Below the pieces are notes generated by a model, which made no database searches, was not told the DNA's origin, and worked only from the letters and a program-made list of their open reading frames with translations. DNA of 39,646 nt from an uncultured Thalassotalea sp. (lineage in GTDB: Bacteria > Pseudomonadota > Gammaproteobacteria > Enterobacterales > Alteromonadaceae): assembly GCA_938075435.1 (NCBI GenBank), contig CALJHL010000235.1, positions 1-39,646 of the forward strand, read 5' to 3'. A program made the translations under genes and the position numbers. Positions 26,312-34,968 of this stretch are shown here, in pieces (the first letter of the stretch is position 1; every line of letters starts with the position of its first letter).

Positions 26312-27982
26312 TTAATTCAACATTGAGGCGCTTTTAGGGTTTGCTAACAATTCAGTAAATATTTGCCAGCGTTGTTGTTGGTTTGCACCACTGCGACTTT
26401 CAACGTAGTCTTTAACCAAGTCTTGGCCTAAGTTATAATTAATGACATAAGCGCGATAACGTTCAAAAAAACCAATTCGTTGTTCGGCTTTCTCGGCACT
26501 ATTCATCGCATATTTCATTAAAAAGGCAATCGTTTCAGACTTGCTTAATTCGCCATCAAGGTAGCGTTTAGCCGCAACATTCCCGGCATACGAAAGTTGC
26601 CCGTACAGCTCTTGTACTTGATAATACAATGGCGCTTTGCTGGCATCTAAACCAGCTAGAGGGAATAACACCTGTTGTTCAAAGGCGATACGGTCGGCAT
26701 CATTAAAAGCGACATGGATGCCGTAATTAGCACTACCTTCGGCTAATAAGGACAGTGGTGAATATAGTGGGTAAACGGAATATTCCAGCCAGCCTTTACC
26801 ATTAACTAGATGTTTTTCCATTAAAGAATTAAACACATGGTGACCTGGATAACCTTCATGACTGGCTAAGTCAATTGCCCGATCAATAGCGATGGGCAAG
26901 TCGGTATTCAATTGGATTAAACTAAAACTATTACCCTTGTACCAGTTATAAGCACTCCAAGGTTGGTTTGTAACGTATTCAATTGTAAAACTTTCATCTG
27001 CTGGCAAAGCAATCTTTGCCATGGTACGTTTTCTTGATTCGCTAATAGCAGCACTAAATACCGCGTCCAATTTAGCCACTGGAATAACAAATTGACTGTT
27101 AAAGCGCTTTAATCGTTCATTTAAATCACCTTCACCTGGCAATAAGGCATCTAATTTAGCCAAGGCTTGGGCAAAATCAGCTTCATTAAGGTTAGGCGAC
27201 TTGGCATCATAAAGTGCCATTGATTCTTGATCAAAATTAAGCTTTTTACCGTTTAATTGTTCAATAAATGCTACCACTGAACGAGTTTGCACCACTAACA
27301 TAGCTTTACGTAATTGCTCTGCCTCGCTAGCATTGAATTGCGCAAGCTCTGTTGATAATTGTTTAGCCAAGCCGAGTAACTCAGGTAACGGCTGCTTAGT
27401 CGCTTGTTGTTGCCACTCACTTGGACCATAGTAAGCATCGATATAATAATCTTGGTGTTTGCCAACTAATAAAGTCAGCTTTACGTAACGTTCTGCTAAA
27501 TGATCCATATTTTGGTTAACCGCTGTTGTTGCTTGTGGCGTTCCAGACTTGGAGTTAATGGTTGCATAGTAGTTCGCTAATGCTTGCATATCTTCAGTGC
27601 TTAAGCGACTTACCATACCTGTCATAATGTCATCTTTGCGGGTTTTATTTTTATAGGCAACGAGCTGTTGCAATAAATAATCTTGGTCTTGGCCAGCTAA
27701 ATTTGGATATATAGCATTTTTTGATAAACCTTGGCTGCCATGACATGGCGTGCAAAATTCAACCAAAGTTTTCAACCGTTGTTGCTGCTCTTGGGCTATT
27801 TTTTGTTGTGCTAATAACTGCTCCGGGTCGACAGTTTCTGGCACAACTTGCAGCTGTTTAGTTTGCTGTTCGACATTAGTCGCATCCGCAGGCGGGACAT
27901 TGGTTAGCGACTGTTGCGCCGCGCTGACATTAACACAGTGAGCCAAGATCAGCATGACCAATAATAATTTTACTTTATCCAT
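26312..27982 (-). CDS. Exported fusion: cytochrome c domain plus peptidase-like HExxPGHH domain
   Basis: The 556-residue protein has a signal peptide (residues 1-21). A Gln-rich linker leads to a single cytochrome c domain (about 66-143) with the haem site CTPCH (Cys77, Cys80, His81) and likely axial Met120 or Met123. The remaining ~395 residues (from about 160) are a helical domain starting LAERYVKLTLLVGKHQDYYIDAYYGPSEW. It carries HEGYPGHH (375-382) and, 33 residues on, EGSANYG (Glu415). That pair resembles the zinc site of DUF885-like proteins (HExxPGHH ... EG). The C-terminal domain type occurs alone in many proteobacteria; fusion to a cytochrome is unusual. The neighbouring cytochrome c gene encodes a close match of the fused haem domain. 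Function unknown; periplasmic location is inferred. Confidence 0.87.
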   Translation of the reverse strand: MDKVKLLLVMLILAHCVNVSAAQQSLTNVPPADATNVEQQTKQLQVVPETVDPEQLLAQQKIAQEQQQRLKTLVEFCTPCHGSQGLSKNAIYPNLAGQDQDYLLQQLVAYKNKTRKDDIMTGMVSRLSTEDMQALANYYATINSKSGTPQATTAVNQNMDHLAERYVKLTLLVGKHQDYYIDAYYGPSEWQQQATKQPLPELLGLAKQLSTELAQFNASEAEQLRKAMLVVQTRSVVAFIEQLNGKKLNFDQESMALYDAKSPNLNEADFAQALAKLDALLPGEGDLNERLKRFNSQFVIPVAKLDAVFSAAISESRKRTMAKIALPADESFTIEYVTNQPWSAYNWYKGNSFSLIQLNTDLPIAIDRAIDLASHEGYPGHHVFNSLMEKHLVNGKGWLEYSVYPLYSPLSLLAEGSANYGIHVAFNDADRIAFEQQVLFPLAGLDASKAPLYYQVQELYGQLSYAGNVAAKRYLDGELSKSETIAFLMKYAMNSAEKAEQRIGFFERYRAYVINYNLGQDLVKDYVESRSGANQQQRWQIFTELLANPKSASMLN

Positions 27983-28026
27983 AAACCACTCATATTATGA
28001 TAGTAAGTTCAAATTTCAAGCAAAAA

Positions 28027-28048
28027 AAAAGCGCATTGATGCGCTTTT
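28027..28048 (-). terminator. Terminator after the cytochrome c gene
   Basis: Stem AAAAGCGCAT / ATGCGCTTTT with a short loop, followed on the minus strand by a run of five more T. It separates the cytochrome c gene from the fusion gene, which therefore probably has its own promoter or depends on read-through. Confidence 0.88.
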
Positions 28049-28064
28049 CATTAAGATATTTTGT

Positions 28065-28364
28065 TTACTTTAAGCTGGCGTAATACGCAGATAAGTTCGC
28101 AATATCAGCATCTGATAAAGGCATCGCCATACTACCCATAACTGGGTCTTTACGAGTACCAGATTTAAAATCTTTTAATTGCTTAGCAAGGTACGCTTCT
28201 TTTTGACCCGCAAGGTTAGGGTACATTGGGATTGCGGAGATACCAGCTGCACCGTGACATGCGGCACACATTGCTGATTTAGCTTTACCGGCATCCGCGT
28301 CAGCTGCGAAAGCTGGAGCTGCCATAACGACTGAAGCGGCTAAGGCTAAAGTTAATTTTTTCAT
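28065..28364 (-). CDS. Small periplasmic cytochrome c
   Basis: The 99-residue precursor has a classical signal peptide ([20 protein letters not shown]), leaving a ~79-residue class I cytochrome c. The haem site is CAACH, followed by [20 protein letters not shown]. The [13 protein letters not shown] loop provides the axial Met, and the last helix is [13 protein letters not shown]. It is of the c5/c553 or half-c4 kind and would act as a soluble electron carrier. Its partners are not shown. The haem domain of the next gene on the same strand is very similar in sequence (xYPNLAGQ, KxxTRKD, DxMxxM, ALxxYYA). Confidence 0.94.
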   Translation of the reverse strand: MKKLTLALAASVVMAAPAFAADADAGKAKSAMCAACHGAAGISAIPMYPNLAGQKEAYLAKQLKDFKSGTRKDPVMGSMAMPLSDADIANLSAYYASLK

Positions 28365-28599
28365 AGTGACTACTCTTCTAAGTGATTTTGATTATAAACT
28401 AAATCGATTATATGAAATAAAGTCGATACTGTCTGTTTTTTTTAAAAAAAAATCAAATTTGTCATTAAATCGCCTGCAATAGTGCCGACAAAATCGTGGT
28501 CATTGGCCATCCTGCTTAATATTTAATCTGCCAATGAAGCGGATCAGCTAGCAAAATTGGTTTACTATAGTAAGACGTTATTATTTTAAGTTATCTATT

Positions 28600-30054
28600 G
28601 TGAAATTTTCTAATACTTACCACCAACTTGACAGTAAATTTTTTCAACACGAACAGCCAACTCCGGTGGCTGATCCGCAACTATTACTGTGGAATAATAA
28701 GCTAGCCGAGTCCTTGCAGATATCACAAGAACTCGCCGCAGATAGCGATTTATTAGCGCAATACTTTTCGGGTAACCAGTTACCAGTAGGCGCCGAACCA
28801 ATCGCCCTAGCTTATTCTGGACATCAATTTGGCCAATTCAATGGCCAACTCGGTGATGGTCGGGCGCATTTACTTGGTGAGATATTAGATAACAATAACA
28901 GTCGTTATGACATTCAATTAAAAGGCTCTGGCCCTACTTCTTTCTCTCGACGCGGCGATGGTCGTTGCGCGCTAGCTCCAGCATTGCGCGAATATATTAT
29001 GAGCGAAGCAATGTATGCGTTAGGGGTGCCAACCTCTCGCTGTTTAGCCGTCGTTGCTAGCGGTGAGGTTGTTTATCGAGAAACACCAAAACCGGGTGCC
29101 ATCGTCACTCGAGTTGCCGCCAGCCATATACGGGTTGGCACTTTTCAATATTTTGCCGCACAAGGCGATATTGAGTCGTTAGCGACATTAACCGATTATG
29201 CCATCAAACGACATTTTGCTGATATTGATCTTAATGCTGATGATAAAGTCGTGCTGTTTCTCGAAGCGGTATTGGCCAAACAAATTGAATTAATTGTCGC
29301 CTGGATGCGAGTTGGTTTTATTCATGGAGTGATGAACACCGATAATAATTCAATTTCTGGTGAAACTATTGATTTTGGTCCGTGTGCGATGATGGGAGCT
29401 TACCACCCAGATACGGTTTACAGTTCAATCGATCGTCAAGGTCGTTACGCCTTTGCTAATCAACCCCCTATCGCTCAATGGAATATGGCACGCCTGGCAG
29501 AATGTTTATTACTGTTAATGCCCGAAGAGCAAGAGCAGGCGTTAGCGAAAGTTGAACCTATCATTGCCAAATTTACCGATGACTTTGCTCTGGCTTACGA
29601 TTTGATGATGGCCAACAAATTAGGTTTTGCTAAAAGCTCACCAGCCATAAAAAAATTAATTACTGATTTATTGGATTTGCTACAAGATCAACAATTGGAC
29701 TACACCGAAACCTTTGCTCACTTAGGACAATCACTAACCGATGCTACTCTGGCGACACAATTTAAAGTATCGTTAGCAAACTGGTATAGCCGCTGGCTTA
29801 GTGAACTCGACAATGAGCAGATTAATATCTTGGCTGCCCAGCGTTTAATGCAAAACAACAACCCACTGGTTATCCCCAGAAATCATCATGTTGAAGCACT
29901 GCTAATGGCGGCTGAACAAGACAACGATATGCAAGCCATTGCTGATTTTATTGCCGTGTTAAGAGCGCCTTATCAACAATTGCCGCAAACCCATAAATAT
30001 CAAGATCTGCCCCTCGATGGCGATCGTAACTATCAAACATTTTGTGGTACTTAA
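28600..30054 (+). CDS. selO: Protein adenylyltransferase SelO (YdiU/UPF0061)
   Basis: Pseudokinase-fold enzyme that transfers AMP from ATP to protein Ser/Thr/Tyr and is linked to redox stress responses. Signatures: ALAYSGHQFGQFNGQLGDGRAHLLGEI, IQLKGSGPTSFSRRGDGRCALAPALREYIMSEAM, GVPTSRCLAV, and the metal-binding GVMNTDNNSISGETIDFGPCAMM. The 484 residues are the normal length. The C-terminus is ...NYQTFCGT, so the position that is selenocysteine in eukaryotic SelO is Cys here, as in E. coli. The start is GTG with a weak upstream ribosome-binding site. It is followed 12 bases later by a small gene, probably co-transcribed. Confidence 0.95.
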   Translation: MKFSNTYHQLDSKFFQHEQPTPVADPQLLLWNNKLAESLQISQELAADSDLLAQYFSGNQLPVGAEPIALAYSGHQFGQFNGQLGDGRAHLLGEILDNNNSRYDIQLKGSGPTSFSRRGDGRCALAPALREYIMSEAMYALGVPTSRCLAVVASGEVVYRETPKPGAIVTRVAASHIRVGTFQYFAAQGDIESLATLTDYAIKRHFADIDLNADDKVVLFLEAVLAKQIELIVAWMRVGFIHGVMNTDNNSISGETIDFGPCAMMGAYHPDTVYSSIDRQGRYAFANQPPIAQWNMARLAECLLLLMPEEQEQALAKVEPIIAKFTDDFALAYDLMMANKLGFAKSSPAIKKLITDLLDLLQDQQLDYTETFAHLGQSLTDATLATQFKVSLANWYSRWLSELDNEQINILAAQRLMQNNNPLVIPRNHHVEALLMAAEQDNDMQAIADFIAVLRAPYQQLPQTHKYQDLPLDGDRNYQTFCGT

Positions 30055-30066
30055 CCTGGAATTATT

Positions 30067-30363
30067 ATGCAACAAATAAGCTCGGTGACATTAGCTGACC
30101 AAAACCTAATATTGATTGCCTTTAGTCAGCTCTGGGAGCAGGAAGATATTGGCCAATTAAGTGCGCTACTGTTTGCCAAACTCGACGAGGCGCGCATTAT
30201 TGAGAAGGTAAAAGGCGCCGACCGCGAATACTTGCGCTTTAATTATCAGCAAGAATATTTGATAATGCATTTTGAAAGCTACAGCAATGCCTGTTGGATA
30301 GAAACTGAAGATCAATTAGCCAGTTTAAGTTTAGCGACAATAGCCAAAAAGTTAACCCCTTAG
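30067..30363 (+). CDS. Small conserved-looking protein downstream of selO
   Basis: A 98-residue soluble protein with no signal or membrane segment. It has an acidic N-terminal helix region (LWEQEDIGQLSALLFAKLDEARIIEKVKGADREYLRF) and an aromatic-rich strand stretch (NYQQEYLIMHFESYSNACWIE). It could belong to the DUF3630-type small proteins of Alteromonadales, but that is recalled and not verified. The tight spacing to selO (12 bases) suggests a linked role. No function can be given. Confidence 0.75.
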   Translation: MQQISSVTLADQNLILIAFSQLWEQEDIGQLSALLFAKLDEARIIEKVKGADREYLRFNYQQEYLIMHFESYSNACWIETEDQLASLSLATIAKKLTP

Positions 30364-30381
30364 CCTCTATAGCTTTAAACC

Positions 30382-31302
30382 TTAGCGCTTTAGGGCCTTA
30401 GCCATTGCGGCAATATGCGCCGGTCCCATTCGACAGCAACCACCAATGATGTCAGCACCAGCATCGCGCCAAGTGATTGCCGCCTGCGCACAATCTTCCG
30501 GGTTAACAGTGCCATGCCAAGTTTTAGTGCTGGCTTGAAAATGCTCTCCTGAATTCGGATACACCACCAAGGCTTTATTACTATGTTTGGCTAATTGCTT
30601 TAGTAGCGGCTCAATAAATTGTGGTGCGGTGCAATTAATGCCTAACGCTATTACCTGCTCATTATCGGCTAAGGCTTGGCCGACTGTGGTGATCGGTGTG
30701 CCATCATTTAAATGACCTTGGTCTCGGCATGAAAAACTTAGCCAAGCTGGTTTGCTTTGTTGGCTGATCAGATTGGCCAGCACTTGTGCCTCTGGCCAGC
30801 TAGGGATAGTTTCACATGCAAGTATATCGGCACTGGTCGCTGCGAGCAGCAGCAAGCGCTGCTGATGAAACTCGATTAAACCCTGATCAGTTATTTGATA
30901 ATTACCATGATACTCTGAGCCATCGGCCAAATAGGCACCATACGGACCTATGCTTGCCGCGACTAAGGGCTTGACTACATTAGGGTTTTGCTGGCTAAAA
31001 ATATCGACGGCTCGGCGAGCAAGCTCCACCGCTAAAATAAGCGCCTGCTCCGCTTCTGTCGTTGTTAGGCCTAAGGTTTTGAACCCCGCCAATGTCGCTT
31101 GATAGCTAGCACTAATAATACATTGGGCGCCGGCATTTAAGTAAGCGAGATGAGCATCGATTATTGCTTGTGGGTTTTCTAGGATTAACTTTGCCGACCA
31201 CATTGGATTATTTAAATCATACCCTTGTGCTTCCAGTTCGGTGGCTAAACCACCATCAAGGAGCATGGTGGTTTCGGTTAAAAATTGTCGATGTTGTAAC
31301 AT
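30382..31302 (-). CDS. mmuM: Homocysteine S-methyltransferase family protein
   Basis: A 306-residue zinc-dependent TIM-barrel methyltransferase that makes methionine from homocysteine, probably with S-methylmethionine or SAM as donor. LLDGGLATELEAQGYDLNNPMWSAKLI is the family N-terminus. The zinc ligands appear as the Cys in GINCTAP and the Cys pair in GGCCRMGPAHI. ASIGPYGAYLADGSEYHGNY and LACETIPSWPEAQVL are also conserved. Length and motif set fit MmuM rather than the much larger MetH. No mmuP permease is adjacent. It is divergent from the CoA-transferase gene. Confidence 0.9.
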   Translation of the reverse strand: MLQHRQFLTETTMLLDGGLATELEAQGYDLNNPMWSAKLILENPQAIIDAHLAYLNAGAQCIISASYQATLAGFKTLGLTTTEAEQALILAVELARRAVDIFSQQNPNVVKPLVAASIGPYGAYLADGSEYHGNYQITDQGLIEFHQQRLLLLAATSADILACETIPSWPEAQVLANLISQQSKPAWLSFSCRDQGHLNDGTPITTVGQALADNEQVIALGINCTAPQFIEPLLKQLAKHSNKALVVYPNSGEHFQASTKTWHGTVNPEDCAQAAITWRDAGADIIGGCCRMGPAHIAAMAKALKR

Positions 31303-31405
31303 AGTCGCTGCCAGTCAATTGAAAAATATAAAAAAGTTAAATACAAACAAATAACGCTGATCTATTATGCAGTAGAGTAACACCATTAACAGCATAGGTA
31401 ATATT

Positions 31406-32626
31406 GTGGGTCCATTACAAGGTATAAAAGTTTTAGATTTAAGCCGAATTTTAGCGGGGCCTTGGGCAACCCAAGTGTTGGCTGATTATGGTGCAGAGGT
31501 ATGGAAAATAGAAAGACCCGAACAAGGAGACGATACTCGTCACTGGGGCCCTCCATTTCTAAAAGATCAAGACGGTAACGATACCAGTGAATCGGCATAT
31601 TATCTCAGTGCCAATCGCGGCAAACATTCCCTCACCATAGATATTACTCAACCCGAGGGACAACAGCTGATCCATAAACTGGTACTGCAAGCCGATATTG
31701 TTGTTGAAAATTTTAAAGTTGGCGCCTTAGAAAAATATCAATTGGATTATGCCAGCCTAAAGGCCATAAACCCGAAAATTATTTATTGTTCTATAACTGG
31801 CTTTGGACAAACTGGACCCGATGCAGCAAAGCCTGGTTATGATGCTATGATCCAAGCCAAAGGTGGCTTAATGAGTTTGACCGGAATTGAGCCTGGAAAA
31901 CCGGGCGCTGGACCACAAAAAGTCGGCGTTGCGGTTGCCGATCTAATGACTGGCATGTATGCGGTTACCGCGATTTTAGCCGCCTTGCATCATAAAAACA
32001 TGACGGGTATTGGCCAACACATTGATTTAGCTTTACTTGATACGCAAGTTGCTTGGCTTGCCAATCAAGGCATGAACTACTTAATTGGTAATGACATACC
32101 AGAGCCACGCGGCACCGCACACCCCAATATTGTCCCTTATCAAAGTTTTGCGGTAAGTGATGGTTTTATTATGCTGGCGGTGGGTAATGACAGTCAATTT
32201 CAACGCTGTTGCCAAGTGCTTGGTTTTGCTGAATTAGGCCTACAAGCGCAATTTAAAAGCAACCAAGACCGGGTATTAAATCGAGATATATTGTTGCCGT
32301 TAATGGCGAAAGCTTTTAGCTTACATACCATGGACCATTGGTTAAAATCACTCAATAATGCCAAGGTTCCATGTGGCCCTATTAACAGCTTAGATAAGGT
32401 CTATAACGATGCCCAAATTAAGCATCGCAACATGGTATTTACCATGCCCCATGAAACGGCAGGAAGCGTTACCCAAGTCGCTAACCCAGTAAAATTCTCT
32501 GTCAGCCAACAAGAATACCAAAAAGCACCGCCAACCTTAGGCGCTGATAGCTTGCGGGTATTAACCGAAAAACTAAACTTAACGACGGCGGAAATTGATA
32601 TTCTAAAAGCTAAAAAAATAATTTAA
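31406..32626 (+). CDS. CaiB/BaiF-family CoA-transferase
   Basis: Class III CoA-transferase of 406 residues that moves CoA between carboxylic acids through an aspartyl intermediate. The N-terminus PLQGIKVLDLSRILAGPWATQVLADYGAEVWKIERP, the ANRGKHSLTIDI turn and the catalytic Asp146 in KPGYDAMIQAKGGLMSLTG are all present. PRGTAHPNIVPYQSFAVSDGFIMLAVGND is the usual mid-section. The overall wording resembles the succinate/glutarate-type (SUGCT-like) branch, but the acids cannot be fixed from sequence. GTG start. A CitE/HpcH-type CoA lyase and an MDR reductase lie further right, though they are not in the same transcript. Confidence 0.9.
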   Translation: MGPLQGIKVLDLSRILAGPWATQVLADYGAEVWKIERPEQGDDTRHWGPPFLKDQDGNDTSESAYYLSANRGKHSLTIDITQPEGQQLIHKLVLQADIVVENFKVGALEKYQLDYASLKAINPKIIYCSITGFGQTGPDAAKPGYDAMIQAKGGLMSLTGIEPGKPGAGPQKVGVAVADLMTGMYAVTAILAALHHKNMTGIGQHIDLALLDTQVAWLANQGMNYLIGNDIPEPRGTAHPNIVPYQSFAVSDGFIMLAVGNDSQFQRCCQVLGFAELGLQAQFKSNQDRVLNRDILLPLMAKAFSLHTMDHWLKSLNNAKVPCGPINSLDKVYNDAQIKHRNMVFTMPHETAGSVTQVANPVKFSVSQQEYQKAPPTLGADSLRVLTEKLNLTTAEIDILKAKKII

Positions 32627-32642
32627 CTCAAGTTAATGTGTT

Positions 32643-34655
32643 TTATTGTGGCGCTAACAGGTTAGTTACCGCCTTTATTAATCCTTCAATATTGGTGGTC
32701 TTTTTATGAAGATAATTAATGCCAAATTGAGCAATATTATGCTCATTTATTTTTTCACTATAGCCTGAGCAAATAATTATCGGCGTATTCGGTAATAATC
32801 GCTTAACTACATGAATAAGTTCGGTACCTTTCATGTCCGGCATATTTTGATCGGTAATAATTAAATCAACATTTTGTTGTTTAAGTTTATCTAATGCATC
32901 TAAACCACCGTTAGCGGTAATAACATTATAGTTATGACAAGTTAGAGTACGCTCTAAAAACTTAATAATTAACGGCTCATCATCAACAATAAGAATGTTT
33001 TTGTTATTGCTCTGGCTTGGTTTAATGGCCAACTCTTCGCCAGCAGAGCTATTTTCTAAAATACTATTGCCTTGATTTGTCGGCGATAAACTACCCTGTT
33101 GTTGAACTATATCTTCACTAATAATAAACCTAGCAACTAGCTGACTTATTTTTGCCACACCAAGAGGTTTTTGGGCAATAAAAGAAAACTGTGGCTTAGT
33201 TTCTGCACGATGCTCCAAGTTTTTAAAATAACCGGTGATCAAAATCACCGGGCAATCGGGCCTTAAGAGCTTCACGGCATCGAGAATTTCTAACCCCCCT
33301 TGTAAATCACTATTAAGAATAAAATCGGTAATAACCAGATCAAAACTATCTGGGTGTTGTTTTATATCGATAATTGCCGTTTGTAAACAACAATGACACT
33401 GTACTTGGTAACCCAACTCTTGTAACAATTCCAGGGTTGAGGCTTGAGTATTAATATCATCTTCAATATAAAGAATACGGCCGCTACCCTGCACAATATC
33501 TTCTGAAAATGGCAGATGCTGCAGCTTAATGTTGTTGTTTTGTTGGCAAATTGGCAAATAAACCTTAAATGTAGAACCCAAGCCTAGTTGTGAATCGACT
33601 TGAATCGCGCCATTGTGATTTTTTATAATCGTTACACAAGAACTTAAACCTAGACCATGGCCATATTCCTTAGTGGTGAAATATGGCTTGAATATTTGTT
33701 GTTTTTGCGCCTCGCTCATACCAATGCCTTGGTCTTTAATCGAAATTTCAAAATAGCTTCCTGGGCGAAGTGGCAAGGTGTCTGAACCATTAATTTCACA
33801 ATGTTTTAAAGTGACAATAATCTCTTCATTATGGCTCGAAGCCTGAGCAGCGTTGAGCAAAAGGTTATTCATCACTTGATGAATTTGGTTGATCTCTCCA
33901 TAAAGGTTACCGCTATTTTCATCGACATTATATTTGATCGTTGAGCTGATACTCGACTGCATAAATGAGGTTATTTCTTCGAGCATTTGTGGGAAGTTGC
34001 AGACAGTTTTGGTGACGGCGCCACGTTTCGAATAATTCATAAATTTTTCGGTAAGCATCGACGCTTGTGAGGTTGCGCTTTCAATATTGTTTAAATATTT
34101 AAGAATATCGGCGTCATTAGCGCCACTACTCATCTTCATTTTTGCTAGTTGACACGAGCCCGTAATCATCATCAATACATTGTTAAAATCATGGGCAAGG
34201 CCCGCAGCAAGAGTACTTAACGATTCAAGTTTTTGATTAGCAATATTCTCATCTTCGACTCTTTTGCGTTCGCTAATATCGTGAAAAGCTCCTAATATTC
34301 CGATGATGTTGCCATTACCATCAGTTAAAGGGATCTTGCTGGTTTCAAGCCATGCCAGTCGACCGTCGGCCTGCCTTTGACTTTCTATAATATTTAATTC
34401 AGCTTTTCCAGACTCCATGACTCGGCGGTCACAGTCTCGATAAAAGTCAGCTTCTTCGGCAGTCCAAGGCAATTCATAGTCAGTTTTGCCGATATAATTG
34501 GCTGGAGAAGTAAGTCCTGCAACATCGGCAAGTGCTTGGTTACAGCCAAGGCCAACACTGTCGCGATCTTTCCAAAATACGCAAAAGGGTAACGCATCGA
34601 GCACTGCTTGGAATAGGCCGATTGATGGCTGTGCATTGGCATGATTTGACTTCAT
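32643..34655 (-). CDS. Soluble hybrid histidine kinase, PAS-HisKA-HATPase-REC-REC
   Basis: A 670-residue protein with no membrane segment, so a cytoplasmic sensor. Order: a PAS domain (about 12-128, ending LGAFHDISERKR); an H-box GLAHDFNNV with phospho-His155; N-box NNLLLNAA (264-271); G1 DQGIGM; G2 GHGLGLSS; first receiver (about 393-510, DLVITDF, Asp444); second receiver (about 553-668, DLIITDQNMPD, Asp602). The GLAHDFNN type of H-box is typical of NtrB-like PAS hybrid kinases. The second receiver has the better MPDMKG loop; the first lacks it. No DNA-binding output domain and no partner regulator lie nearby. Signal unknown. Confidence 0.9.
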   Translation of the reverse strand: MKSNHANAQPSIGLFQAVLDALPFCVFWKDRDSVGLGCNQALADVAGLTSPANYIGKTDYELPWTAEEADFYRDCDRRVMESGKAELNIIESQRQADGRLAWLETSKIPLTDGNGNIIGILGAFHDISERKRVEDENIANQKLESLSTLAAGLAHDFNNVLMMITGSCQLAKMKMSSGANDADILKYLNNIESATSQASMLTEKFMNYSKRGAVTKTVCNFPQMLEEITSFMQSSISSTIKYNVDENSGNLYGEINQIHQVMNNLLLNAAQASSHNEEIIVTLKHCEINGSDTLPLRPGSYFEISIKDQGIGMSEAQKQQIFKPYFTTKEYGHGLGLSSCVTIIKNHNGAIQVDSQLGLGSTFKVYLPICQQNNNIKLQHLPFSEDIVQGSGRILYIEDDINTQASTLELLQELGYQVQCHCCLQTAIIDIKQHPDSFDLVITDFILNSDLQGGLEILDAVKLLRPDCPVILITGYFKNLEHRAETKPQFSFIAQKPLGVAKISQLVARFIISEDIVQQQGSLSPTNQGNSILENSSAGEELAIKPSQSNNKNILIVDDEPLIIKFLERTLTCHNYNVITANGGLDALDKLKQQNVDLIITDQNMPDMKGTELIHVVKRLLPNTPIIICSGYSEKINEHNIAQFGINYLHKKTTNIEGLIKAVTNLLAPQ

Positions 34656-34968
34656 AATAAATTTACCTGCTACGATTTAATAAACGCCTTAGTGAATAAA
34701 GTCCATTTTTACTGACAACAACCTAACCGCGGTACTTTGTTCACTTTGCTTTGGTATTAGAATTTGCTGAAATACTATGACAAAGTTATAAATCACTCTA
34801 GCCACTAAACTGGCATTAAGCAAAACTCGGATGTAATTTATTGGTTAATTTGTTATCCTCAGTAAAGAATTCAAACTTAAATAATAACAATGAATTACAC
34901 CACCAGCCCATTGAGCACATTGAGCACATTGGTGATCTAAATACCATTATGATTAAAAGGAACACTAC
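34656..34968. other. Intergenic region between divergent kinase and phosphatase-like genes
   Basis: 313 bases without a gene, holding the promoters of both flanking genes. Two exact tandem copies of TTGAGCACA lie at 34911-34928, followed by a further TTG. They are about 40 bases ahead of the phosphatase-like gene. Nothing else stands out. Confidence 0.5.
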
